A program made the position numbers and the translations under genes. Shown one piece after another: positions 55,183 to 63,366 of a DNA stretch of 64,000 nt. The stretch lies in the NCBI RefSeq assembly GCF_001636345.1, contig NZ_KV440945.1, positions 3,243,354-3,307,353 on the forward strand, in the 5' to 3' direction. The notes beneath the pieces were generated by a model. That model worked only from the letters and a program-made list of their open reading frames with translations, did not search any database and was not told where the DNA came from. Source of the DNA: Cytobacillus gottheilii (GTDB lineage Bacteria > Bacillota > Bacilli > Bacillales > Cytobacillaceae). Positions within the stretch are counted from its first letter, which is position 1. The number at the start of each line of letters is the position of its first letter.

Positions 55183-55341
55183 TTTTACTCTTAGAAGTAT
55201 ATGATTGATTGTCTTTATATCATTCGTCTCCCATGATGATTATCCTGCTTTGATGAAAATTTTTTATTTAAAAAGAAAAGCTCTTGGACAAAACGAAAAT
55301 TCTATTTCTAAGACTTGAATATAAATGTAATTGGTTTGGTA

Positions 55342-55592
55342 ATTTAAACAAGCGCGTTCCATTGCGCTGCGGACCCTCGCTTTCCGAGGGGAGGAAGCTG
55401 AGCCTCCTCGTCGCACGGGCTCCTGCGGGGTCTCACCTTTTCCTCTATTTCCCTCCGGAGTCGAGGGTCCTCCGCTCCATTTCACTCATATTTAAAAGAA
55501 CTATTTTTAAATAACAAATAAAAAACCGAATGATTAGAAAGAAGAACTTCCTAATCATTCAGTTCTATGTCATGTTAAATACTTATGTCACA
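55342..55592 (-). repeat. Composite repeat-terminator element, copy B (after hemZ)
   Basis: Same order as copy A: ATTTAAACAAG, GCGGACCCTCG palindrome, inner hairpins, then terminator hairpin and GTTAAATACTTATG tail, ending 18 bp from the hemZ stop codon. Inner loop differs from A (CTCGTCGCACGGG against CCCAGGAGCAAG), while the paired arms are kept. Confidence 0.87.
55518..55564 (-). terminator. Terminator of hemZ inside composite element B
   Basis: AACCGAATGATTAG pairs with CTAATCATTCAGTT (one mismatch), with T-rich tail on minus. Confidence 0.85.
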
Positions 55593-55609
55593 GCCTTTTT
55601 CTTGAAGGT

Positions 55610-57118
55610 TTATTCTTGTTTTTGTAAAAATAGCTCGTTCAATATATCAATTTTTTCTTGTGTGTACGCTTCAAAGCTATCATTGTATGTTTTCGGATCT
55701 TTTGGATTGGCAAAGTGCGTGATCTTTCCTGATTGAGGATCAATAAATTTACTTGCTGCTCCACAGCCGATGCCAATGATGGTCTGCAGTTCTTCCATAA
55801 TCATAATATTATAGATGCTCTCTTGATCTGGAAGAGCATAACCTACATTTTCGAGATTGCCGAGGATATTTTTCTGCCTGTATAAATAATACGGCTCATA
55901 CCCCTTTTCAACTGTCCACTTTTCAGCCATTTCCATCATCTTTTCGACTTCATCGCGTTCCGCCACTTTATACTTCGCTTTATTCCTCGTCATTTCAGAA
56001 GCACGCTTAAACGAAAGTGTATGAACAGTTAGAGATTCAGGCATTAACTTTTCTGTTTCATCAAGAGAATGTTCAAATTCTTTTAAGCCCTCACCTGGTA
56101 AACCGATAATTAAGTCCATGTTTATGTTATTCATACCCATATTTCTGGCAAGATGAAATTTTTCAATGGTTTCTTCAACAGTATGATGTCTGCCGATGGC
56201 TTTAAGTGTTTCTTGCGTATAGGATTGCGGATTAATGCTGATCCGGTCAATATTCCACTTTTTCAATATATCTAATTTTGCCGGTGTAATCGTATCCGGC
56301 CGTCCTGCCTCGACCGTAATTTCACGGATGTTTTCTACATCTGGAAATGAGGTGTACATTTCTTCATAAAGCATGTCCATCTCTTCGGCCGAAATACTCG
56401 TCGGTGTACCGCCGCCATAATAAACGGTCGTAATTTTGACGTTATTTTCTTTAAGCCATTCCCCGATTTTTCTAATTTCAAAATGAAGGCCGCCTAAAAA
56501 TGAATCCACCGAACCTTGTCTGCCATTGATGGCATATGCGGGAAAAGTACAGTACGCACATTTCGTTGGGCAAAAGGGGATCCCAATATAAATGCTGACT
56601 TCCTTTTGGAGATCATATAGATCCGGCACAACTGCAAGCTGGCGATCGACAATCCTTTGCATTAACTCTATCTTCTCATCTGTAATTAAATAATCTTCTT
56701 TTAGCTGCTGATGTGCCGCAGTAAGCGGGTGTCCGTTTTGTATGTGGCGGTGCAGCAGCTTCGTTGGCCTTATGCCAGTTAAAATGCCCCACTTTTGTCT
56801 TACACCTGTCCAATCCTGCAATACTGTCAAATAGACATATGAAACAGCATGCTTCAACTGTTTAAACTCTTCTTTTTCTGTAAGATCCGATCCAAGAATA
56901 CGTTCGTACTGAGCAGAATGGCTTACTCCATTCAGATCTTGCAGCTTTGCAGAAACTTGAACCGATGTATCCATAGAAAATTCAAAAGCGATGTGCACAT
57001 CGGCATCCTCTGCTTCATTTTCCATCACAATGTGACTTTCTTCAAAAAACAAATTGGCAATCAGACGAAGCGGACGATGAAAACGGTCATCCTCTATACC
57101 TTGTATCATTAGTTTCAC
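55610..57118 (-). CDS. hemZ: HemZ, radical-SAM coproporphyrinogen III dehydrogenase-like protein
   Basis: A 502-residue radical SAM protein (501 in B. subtilis HemZ). The iron-sulphur motif is CPTKCAYC (CX3CX2C) within GIPFCPTKCAYCTFPAYA, followed by the SAM-binding VYYGGGTPTS and EAGRPDTIT segments. An N-terminal domain of about 160 residues is specific to HemZ. The relatives carry out oxygen-independent oxidation of coproporphyrinogen III or SAM-dependent reactions on haem. The start is GTG at 57118 with AAAGGTG 6 nt upstream; GTG 57127 is in that SD. Confidence 0.93.
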   Translation of the reverse strand: MKLMIQGIEDDRFHRPLRLIANLFFEESHIVMENEAEDADVHIAFEFSMDTSVQVSAKLQDLNGVSHSAQYERILGSDLTEKEEFKQLKHAVSYVYLTVLQDWTGVRQKWGILTGIRPTKLLHRHIQNGHPLTAAHQQLKEDYLITDEKIELMQRIVDRQLAVVPDLYDLQKEVSIYIGIPFCPTKCAYCTFPAYAINGRQGSVDSFLGGLHFEIRKIGEWLKENNVKITTVYYGGGTPTSISAEEMDMLYEEMYTSFPDVENIREITVEAGRPDTITPAKLDILKKWNIDRISINPQSYTQETLKAIGRHHTVEETIEKFHLARNMGMNNINMDLIIGLPGEGLKEFEHSLDETEKLMPESLTVHTLSFKRASEMTRNKAKYKVAERDEVEKMMEMAEKWTVEKGYEPYYLYRQKNILGNLENVGYALPDQESIYNIMIMEELQTIIGIGCGAASKFIDPQSGKITHFANPKDPKTYNDSFEAYTQEKIDILNELFLQKQE

Positions 57119-57267
57119 TAGAATCACCTTTTTATAAAAACTATTCCCTTGTGGAAATAGGATCGTATTTAAACAAACTTCTTTAAGTTTACAAAAGAGA
57201 GTTTATTAGGTCAATATTAGAGTAACTTCTATGTGTAAACGATCCTGTCTTTCATTTAGCTTTATAT

Positions 57268-57298
57268 TCAAAAGGCTAAAGAATTTCTTCTTTAGCCC
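57268..57298 (-). terminator. Terminator after yhaX
   Basis: GGCTAAAGAA pairs with TTCTTTAGCC over GAAA, a stable tetraloop, followed by TTTTG on minus. Confidence 0.85.
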
Positions 57299-57311
57299 AG
57301 GAAATGCAATA

Positions 57312-58178
57312 TTATTTTAATAAGTTCATTTTGCGCAAAAATTGGATTGGCTGCTGTTTGCGGAAGTGTTCTTTGACCATGTAGGTGACGCCGTGCTGGT
57401 CGTTGGTTCTTGTCAGCCAGTCTGCAGCATTTTTAACCTCAGCTGGCGCATTGCCCATTGCCACTCCTAACCCGGCTGCTTCAATCATTTCAAGATCATC
57501 CATTCCATCTCCAATGACAACCATTTGGTTACTGCGGATGCCAAGCTGCTCACCTAAGTATAAGAGACCATTAAGCTTTGAAACGCCAGCACTGACAATC
57601 TCAAGGCGAAGGTCATTGAGCTTAAGCATGTCTACCTCCGAGAACATCCCTCTGATAGCCGTTCTTGCGTCTTCAAGATCGTCACTGTTCTCAAAGTACA
57701 CTTCGATCTTCGGCGGTGAAACAGGCTCTTCTAAAATAGTCTCGCTTACAGACTCAACAAATTGCTGTGAATAGAAAACTGGGTCCCCTGAAGAAAATAC
57801 CGTCTTTGCCATTAAGTTATGATTAAGCTTATATTTATTGGCTAATGCAAATTTTTCATGTACGATTCTAATTTGACAAGGAAACCCTTCAAGAAATCGA
57901 ATAATATCATATGTGACTTCTTCTGCAATTCTATTCACATAAACTGGTTTATCGATGTTTTTGCCGATAAATGCTCCTCTATGCGTCACAATCTGTGTGT
58001 CCAGCCTCAAAGCCTTCGCAACCTTTTTCGCAGATGGAAAACTGCGGGATGTAATTAAGGTTACATATATGCCTTTTTCCTGCACATACTCGATTGCTTC
58101 TTTTGTAGATTTGTGCAGCCTGCCGTTTGACTGCAGCAGTGTACCGTCAATATTTAAAGCGAGCAGTCGATAAATCAT
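57312..58178 (-). CDS. yhaX: YhaX, Cof-type HAD-fold protein with altered nucleophile
   Basis: A 288-residue HAD-superfamily protein of the Cof (IIB) subfamily, exactly YhaX length. Motif II TLITSRSFPSAKKV, the motif III Lys (SKLNGL) and motif IV GDGMDDLEMIEAAG are normal, but motif I reads LALNIDGTLL: the usual nucleophilic Asp (DxDGT) is Asn. Phosphatase activity by the common covalent mechanism is therefore doubtful, and a binding or altered catalytic role is possible. The ATG at 58178 follows GGGGGC. The next gene upstream, gmhB-like, is in the same direction, 122 bp away. Confidence 0.88.
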   Translation of the reverse strand: MIYRLLALNIDGTLLQSNGRLHKSTKEAIEYVQEKGIYVTLITSRSFPSAKKVAKALRLDTQIVTHRGAFIGKNIDKPVYVNRIAEEVTYDIIRFLEGFPCQIRIVHEKFALANKYKLNHNLMAKTVFSSGDPVFYSQQFVESVSETILEEPVSPPKIEVYFENSDDLEDARTAIRGMFSEVDMLKLNDLRLEIVSAGVSKLNGLLYLGEQLGIRSNQMVVIGDGMDDLEMIEAAGLGVAMGNAPAEVKNAADWLTRTNDQHGVTYMVKEHFRKQQPIQFLRKMNLLK

Positions 58179-58300
58179 ATTTTTGCCCCCATTCATGGTG
58201 TAAATTGTCCCTATAACACTTGTATGAGAGCGAAAGCAGAAATAGAACAATCACTGCAGCTTGAGCTTTTCTAGTAATGCTGATTTATCTTTTCGAGGTT

Positions 58301-58822
58301 TTAAAGCAATTCTAAAATCAATGGTACTGCTTCTTTAAGCGAATCTGCTCTTCGATCTGCTTTCGTTTCTTCATCTCCGATAAAAACCGTTTTGCAGCCC
58401 GCTTTAATCCCTGCTTCTATATCACGTTCATGGTCGCCTACCATGACACTGTTTGCGAGATCAATTTCATATTTTTCAGCAAGCCTTAGAAGCATTCCAG
58501 CATTTGGCTTGCGGCATTCACAGCCTTCTTTTGGTTTATGAGGGCAATAGGCCACCTCTGTAATGCTGCCCCCATGCTCACCAACTAGCTCTTCCAGCCT
58601 GCTATGTATTTCGACCAGCTGTTTTTCCTTCATAAACCCCAAACCAACTCCGCCTTGATTGGTCACGACAAAAATGTCATAACCGCTTTTTGTAAGTTCT
58701 CCAACAGCTTCAGCTGCACCTTCTAGTAGAAAAAGCTGTTCAGGTTTGTTTACAAATTTGACCCGATCTGTCAGAACTTCATTTAAGACGCCATCACGAT
58801 CCAGAAAAATTGCTTGCTTCAT
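58301..58822 (-). CDS. GmhB-like HAD phosphatase (D,D-heptose 1,7-bisphosphate/histidinol-phosphatase type)
   Basis: A 173-residue HAD phosphatase with intact motif I FLDRDGVLNE, Ser/Thr motif VVTNQGGVG, zinc loop CPHKPKEGCECRKP, and motif IV MVGDHERDIEAG. The zinc loop marks the GmhB/HisB-N group. It should dephosphorylate a sugar or small phosphate ester, but B. subtilis relatives have no proven heptose role. The ATG at 58822 follows AAAGGAG; in-frame starts up to 58906 lack an SD and enter the composite element. Confidence 0.88.
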   Translation of the reverse strand: MKQAIFLDRDGVLNEVLTDRVKFVNKPEQLFLLEGAAEAVGELTKSGYDIFVVTNQGGVGLGFMKEKQLVEIHSRLEELVGEHGGSITEVAYCPHKPKEGCECRKPNAGMLLRLAEKYEIDLANSVMVGDHERDIEAGIKAGCKTVFIGDEETKADRRADSLKEAVPLILELL

Positions 58823-58904
58823 ATGGTCTCTGCTCCTTTCTTTTCTCTTTATATAGTAACGGCAAATTCCATTAAATTCATACACTATTGCATATGGTTT
58901 GTGC

Positions 58905-59033
58905 ATTTAAACAAGCCTGTTCCACCTGCGCTTTTATTTGCTGGTTATATAATAAAATCACAAACAAAAAACCGAATGATTAGAGGTTCACTTCCTAATC
59001 ATTCGGCTCTATGTTCTTGTTATATGCTTATGT
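58905..59033 (-). repeat. Composite repeat-terminator element, copy C, internally deleted (after yheA)
   Basis: Begins like the others (ATTTAAACAAG-N2-TGTTCCAC..TGCGC), then jumps to the terminator hairpin: the large GCGGACCC palindrome is missing (about 120 bp shorter). Hairpin and TTGTTATATGCTTATG tail remain, ending about 7 bp from the yheA stop. Confidence 0.8.
58962..59008 (-). terminator. Terminator of yheA inside composite element C
   Basis: ACCGAATGATTAG pairs with CTAATCATTCGG(C/T), followed by TTTTTGTTTG on minus. Confidence 0.85.
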
Positions 59034-59039
59034 TCTTTC

Positions 59040-59390
59040 TTACTCGCCAGCTCCGTATAAATCTTCAAGCGGCTTCATAATGATCTTGTTCAGTTCAGCA
59101 ATCACCATGCTCATACGCTGTTCTGCTTCCATAAGAGCAGAAATTTTGTCATGCTGCTGTACAAGCGCAACCGCTTTTTGAGCCTGCTCTACTTCTTCCT
59201 GACTGATCTCCTGGCCGGACATTTGCTTTTGCTGAAGCTCTAATTGAATGTTGCGGAAGTTATCAAACATTGATTTTGCAGAAGGATCTGCGTTCACTTC
59301 ATCATACGCTTTTTTTAATGATACATATTCTTCGCTCTGACGCACTGTTTTTTCAAGTTCATATGCTGAATCAAATACGTTTACTGCCAT
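59040..59390 (-). CDS. yheA: YheA, YlbF/YmcA-family protein
   Basis: A 116-residue all-helical protein of the YlbF/YmcA (DUF964, UPF0342) family; YheA of B. subtilis has 117. Typical segments are FDSAYELEKTVRQSEEY, FDNFRNIQLELQQKQMSG and the tail MKPLEDLYG. Paralogues YlbF and YmcA control RNase Y and biofilm/competence; YheA itself lacks the cysteines that bind an iron-sulphur cluster and has no assigned role. The ATG at 59390 follows AGGAGTG. Followed directly by composite element C. Confidence 0.9.
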   Translation of the reverse strand: MAVNVFDSAYELEKTVRQSEEYVSLKKAYDEVNADPSAKSMFDNFRNIQLELQQKQMSGQEISQEEVEQAQKAVALVQQHDKISALMEAEQRMSMVIAELNKIIMKPLEDLYGAGE

Positions 59391-59410
59391 AATAGACACT
59401 CCTTTTTCTA

Positions 59411-59440
59411 GCAGCTGGCGCTAATCGAGCGCCTTCCGCT
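59411..59440 (-). repeat. Short relic of the 126-bp repeat family
   Basis: On the minus strand GGAAGGCGCTCGATTAGCGCC keeps the outer ends (GGCGC with GCGCC) of the 126-bp element with the centre deleted. It abuts the full inverted copy at 59446-59570. Confidence 0.6.
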
Positions 59441-59445
59441 TTTCT

Positions 59446-59570
59446 TTGTCTAGCTTCAGGCGCTAGGGACTCGAGGTCTTAAGTCAATCCGTCTTGAAGG
59501 TTAAAGGGCAACCTTCCAGCCGTCTCGCCTTAAGCTTGTCGTCCCTAAGCAAGCGCCTTCCGCTTTTCTT
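59446..59570 (-). repeat. 126-bp family repeat, inverted copy between yheA and yheB
   Basis: Read on the minus strand it starts GGAAGGCGCTTGC, goes through ACAAGCTTAAG, GACGGCTGGAAGGTTGC, AACCTTC, GGATTGACTTAAGACCTCGAG and ends TAGCGCCTG, the same order as the copies at 39857-40142. It folds into a long hairpin and lies in the yheB to yheA spacer. Confidence 0.87.
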
Positions 59571-59621
59571 CATACCAAACCACTATAACAGACTGGTTCT
59601 TTGAAATCTAATCATATACCT

Positions 59622-60761
59622 TTAATTCATTAATAGTGCAATAATCCCTTGGACTATTCCGATTATTCCTCCAAGAAGAGCGCCTAAATACGTAATCATT
59701 TTCAGCTCGCTCTTTATAATCGAGAAGACCATTTCTTCGAGCCTTGCTACTGAGAATCCGCTAACCTGTTCTTTTACAATATCTGCTATGCGCAGGCGTT
59801 CCATCAGTGTTTCTATTTTTTCTGATAGCTCATTTACACCAAATGCAACCATTTTTGGTGCTATGTCATCCACGATAGTGTCATGATATTTCGCAGTCAG
59901 CTCTGAAACTGGAGTATTATATAGTTTTTCTGCGTTAACAGCTTTTTTTACATATCGTTTGGCCATCCCAACGAGCTTTTCTTTTTCAAATTGATCTTCA
60001 AAAAAAGCAGCTTCGCGTTCAAGCAGTTTTTCCCATTCATTTTTTATTAAAGTCGTAATTAGATCTGCCGTTCCTTCACTTTTTAGAAACTTAATGATTT
60101 CCGGCTGAATTTTATCTGCGAGATTGATGTTTCCAGCCAGCATTTGCAGCATATTGCCAAACATGCCGTTTCTTTCGCGGACGAAATCATCGACCATGCG
60201 CTGAATGCGCATATACCCATCCATGCTGGAAAAATAAGAAATTCCCTTTTGCAGAATCATTAATGTAATGAGCGGTATTTTACTGTTTGCTTTTTCAATA
60301 ATCTCAGCTGGCAAAGCGTCACGCAAGGGCTTATCACGGTATTTGCCCATAAATTGCTCATATTTATTTTCCACTAGCAAGTCAAGTTGTGTTTCTGTTT
60401 TTTCTACAGCATTTGTTATGCCCATTTTTTCAAATAGCTGTTCTGGTGTTTGTTCTGACGTTAAAAAACTGCTAAGCTGCTTTTGAACGAGAAGAGTCAA
60501 TTCAGTTCGAAACTTTTCATTCATAAATTTTTGTTTAATGCTTGCAGGCGTAAGCAAGTGATTGACAACAAGCTTACCCATTTGATCAGCGAGCTCTCCT
60601 CTGCGCTTCGGAATTAATCCAGGGGTAAATGGCACCTGCCATTTTCCAATAAAAACAGGATTATATGGTTTAAAAAGCATCTTGATCGCCAGATAATTTG
60701 TAAAGCCGCCGATTGCAGCTCCAATACCGGCCATAAGTAAAATGGTTATCGTAATTTGCAT
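59622..60761 (-). CDS. yheB: YheB, DUF445 family membrane protein
   Basis: A 379-residue protein (377 in B. subtilis). An N-terminal span (ILLMAGIGAAIGGFTNYLAI) with the DUF445 hallmark GGFTNYLAIKMLFKPYNP, a long soluble helical region, and a C-terminal span (MITYLGALLGGIIGIVQGIIALL). DUF445 proteins are peripheral or membrane-anchored; YheB is thought to be spore-related. The ATG at 60761 has GGTAGAGGGA upstream. It is divergent from the YheC/YheD genes. Confidence 0.9.
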   Translation of the reverse strand: MQITITILLMAGIGAAIGGFTNYLAIKMLFKPYNPVFIGKWQVPFTPGLIPKRRGELADQMGKLVVNHLLTPASIKQKFMNEKFRTELTLLVQKQLSSFLTSEQTPEQLFEKMGITNAVEKTETQLDLLVENKYEQFMGKYRDKPLRDALPAEIIEKANSKIPLITLMILQKGISYFSSMDGYMRIQRMVDDFVRERNGMFGNMLQMLAGNINLADKIQPEIIKFLKSEGTADLITTLIKNEWEKLLEREAAFFEDQFEKEKLVGMAKRYVKKAVNAEKLYNTPVSELTAKYHDTIVDDIAPKMVAFGVNELSEKIETLMERLRIADIVKEQVSGFSVARLEEMVFSIIKSELKMITYLGALLGGIIGIVQGIIALLMN

Positions 60762-60882
60762 TCCCTCTACCTTCTTTCATAAAAGCACAAAAAGTCCACG
60801 TAAATCATACGATGCTTTATCAGCTTTTGCCTATTTTTTCATTATACTAACACAATCGAAGACGAGCAAATGAGGAATGTGT

Positions 60883-62262
60883 ATGAGTGTTTCTTTAACC
60901 CCTATTACGATTGCAGCACTTAAAACGTTTCAAAATGACCATAAATATATGCATATTAGCCAGTCCCTGGCAAAACACTTGAAAATCAATACCGATCTTC
61001 CGCTGAACATAAAGATTGGCAGTACAGTCGAACTTGTACATGTGCGGATTGAAGCGATTGAGACAAATCATATTCATTTAAGCAGTCATATTTTACAGCA
61101 ATGGAAATTAGATTCAGCTCCCTTTCAACTGCTTGCCCGTTTTCTGCGGAATCAAAACACACTTGTGATTGGTCCTGTGATCGGAATTTTAACCGATTAT
61201 AAAGAGAAAAATGGAGAAGCGAACTTTCGCTCCATTCATAGCTTTTGTTTGGAATTACATCAGGCAGCAGCAGATATTGGCGGAATACTGTATGTATTCA
61301 AGCTTCAAGACTTCGTAAACGGAGAAGTAAGCGGCTATATTTTTAAAGATGATCAATGGATCAAAACAAGTCTCCCGCTGCCTGGTGTGATTTACAATCG
61401 TCTCCACTCCAGAAAACTTGAAGGCAGCCATCAGTTTCAAACATTTCGAGAGACAATCAATGAACTGAATATCCCCCTTTTCAATGACCGATTCCTGGCA
61501 AAAGATGATGTACACGAGCTGCTTTATCCTGAAGAGCATATGCAGGCCTATATCCCAGAAAGTGCTGTAGCAGATAAGCAGACGATTAAAGATTTTCTTG
61601 ATTTGTATGAATGCATTTATCTTAAACCTGTAACAGGAAGTCAAGGGCGCAGTATTCTGCGCGTGCAGTATTCAGATGGAGTTATTTATAGTGAAGCCTC
61701 AACTGCCGGGAAACGAGGATCGGTTAGAGAGTTTAAAGATTATAACCACTTTAACAGATTTTTTTCGCACTATTTAACAAAGCAAAGCTATATTGTTCAA
61801 AGAGCTTTATCTCTTAAAACATTTGAAAATCGTCAGCTCGATTTTCGGATTCTTTGCCATAAAAACTATCAAAATATCTGGAAAGCCACTTCTGCTGTTG
61901 CCCGGATCTCAGCTGAAGATCAGTTTGTCTCCAATTTAGCGCGCGGAGGAGAAATGGTAAAGCCATTAAAAATCCTTTCAATCTATACGGACCACAAACA
62001 AGCTGTACAGCAGCTCTCACTTATGAAGGAGCTTGCCGTAGAGGTTTCGTCTATCATTGATCAAAAATCCGGAGGCCTCTTTGCTGAACTCGGCATTGAT
62101 ATTGGGTTAGATGAAGAAGGAAAACTGTGGATTATTGAAGCAAATGTGAAACCCTCAAAAAATACAGAGGAGCAAACAAGCAAAGTTCGCCCCTCTGCCC
62201 GTGCTGTCATTGAATATTGTCTATCCATGGCGTTTCGCCAAACTGCTAAAGGGGAGGAATAG
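60883..62262 (+). CDS. yheD: YheD, YheC/YheD-family ATP-grasp protein (spore coat associated)
   Basis: A 459-residue protein. After an N-terminal domain of about 150 residues, ATP-grasp features follow: IYLKPVTGSQGRSIL (ATP-binding Lys and Gly loop), QRALSLKTFENRQLDFRIL, the NLARGGEM segment and the metal-binding IEANVKPSKN. B. subtilis YheC and YheD associate with the endospore surface. The ATG at 60883 has GAGGA upstream; an ATG at 60877 is nearer that SD. First of three same-family genes on the plus strand (3 bp, then a 23-nt overlap), a probable operon. Confidence 0.92.
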   Translation: MSVSLTPITIAALKTFQNDHKYMHISQSLAKHLKINTDLPLNIKIGSTVELVHVRIEAIETNHIHLSSHILQQWKLDSAPFQLLARFLRNQNTLVIGPVIGILTDYKEKNGEANFRSIHSFCLELHQAAADIGGILYVFKLQDFVNGEVSGYIFKDDQWIKTSLPLPGVIYNRLHSRKLEGSHQFQTFRETINELNIPLFNDRFLAKDDVHELLYPEEHMQAYIPESAVADKQTIKDFLDLYECIYLKPVTGSQGRSILRVQYSDGVIYSEASTAGKRGSVREFKDYNHFNRFFSHYLTKQSYIVQRALSLKTFENRQLDFRILCHKNYQNIWKATSAVARISAEDQFVSNLARGGEMVKPLKILSIYTDHKQAVQQLSLMKELAVEVSSIIDQKSGGLFAELGIDIGLDEEGKLWIIEANVKPSKNTEEQTSKVRPSARAVIEYCLSMAFRQTAKGEE

Positions 62263-62265
62263 AAA

Positions 62266-63366
62266 TTGCGATCCATTGGAATTATGACTCTTAGTAAAAC
62301 GAGTGAAACAACCTATCATACTGAAATGGCAAAAAAAGCTTCAGCGTTAAATCTATTATGTTACCGGTTTATTCCAAGCAGTATAAATCCCATGACGGAG
62401 AAAGCAGATGGAGAACAATATAATCCTGAGAACGACAGGTGGGAAAGCTGTCAATTTGATATTCCTCCCATCCTATACGATCGCTGTTTTTATTCAGATA
62501 GTGTTTATTCCAAGCATAACGCATCGATTGTTAACTGGCTGAAAAAGCGGGAGGATCTAACATTTATAGGATATGGCCTGCCGAATAAACTGTCATTATA
62601 CGAACAGCTGCGCCAAACTGTGCTTAATCCCTATTTACCTATAACAGCAGCATTTACTAGTCCAGATGCGTTTATTAAAAGTTTGCATGATTCTGTGCCT
62701 GTCGTATTAAAGCCTGCTAACGGCTCACAGGGACGCGGCATCTATAAAGTAACAAAGCTGAAGGATCATATCTTAATTGAAACAGATAAACAAAATCAAT
62801 ATATGACTAAAACCTTTCCTGCCTCAAAGGCAGCATTATGGCTTGAACAGCTCACTGAAAATAATGCTTATTTTTATCAGCCATACTTAACACTTGTCAA
62901 TCAGCATCAGGAGCCTTTTGATCTTCGCTTTCTTCTGCAAAAAGATAAAAGAGGAAAGTGGCATCAGGCTGGAAACGGCATTCGAACAGGCAGAAAGAAT
63001 GGACTCATTTCAAATATGAGTGCAGGCGGATTGGTTTCAAAAACAGATGATTGGCTAAAAACCTTACCAGCAAAACAAAGTGCCTTTATCATCGAGGAAT
63101 TGCAATATATTATAGAGACCATCCCTGTATTGCTGGAAAAACACTTTCCTCCCTTGTTTGAATTAGGCATTGATATAGGGATTGATACAAATGGAGCCAT
63201 TTGGATCCTCGATATCAATTCAAAGCCCGGCAGAAAAGTAATGCTTACATTGTATCCAGAAAGCTCTGATGACCTATATAAAGCCCCCCTTCTATACGCT
63301 AACTATTTAGCTGATAAGAATCTGCAATCTAAGGAGGACCACCATGAAAAAACAATATCAAATTAG
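62266..63366 (+). CDS. yheC: YheC, YheC/YheD-family ATP-grasp protein (spore coat associated)
   Basis: A 366-residue ATP-grasp protein (363 in B. subtilis YheC). Landmarks are VVLKPANGSQGRGIYKV, YLTLVNQHQEPFDLRFLLQ, GLISNMSAGG and the metal-site end WILDINSKPGRK. The start is a TTG at 62266 with GGGGAGGAAT upstream, three bases after the yheD stop. The reaction is unknown; ATP-grasp folds ligate carboxylates to amines or thiols. Confidence 0.92.
   Translation: MRSIGIMTLSKTSETTYHTEMAKKASALNLLCYRFIPSSINPMTEKADGEQYNPENDRWESCQFDIPPILYDRCFYSDSVYSKHNASIVNWLKKREDLTFIGYGLPNKLSLYEQLRQTVLNPYLPITAAFTSPDAFIKSLHDSVPVVLKPANGSQGRGIYKVTKLKDHILIETDKQNQYMTKTFPASKAALWLEQLTENNAYFYQPYLTLVNQHQEPFDLRFLLQKDKRGKWHQAGNGIRTGRKNGLISNMSAGGLVSKTDDWLKTLPAKQSAFIIEELQYIIETIPVLLEKHFPPLFELGIDIGIDTNGAIWILDINSKPGRKVMLTLYPESSDDLYKAPLLYANYLADKNLQSKEDHHEKTISN

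Noticed and set aside
55264..55514. Open frames on both strands within composite element B
   Set aside because: They encode the palindrome itself (Arg/Ser/Gly/Pro-rich artefact) and lack an SD.
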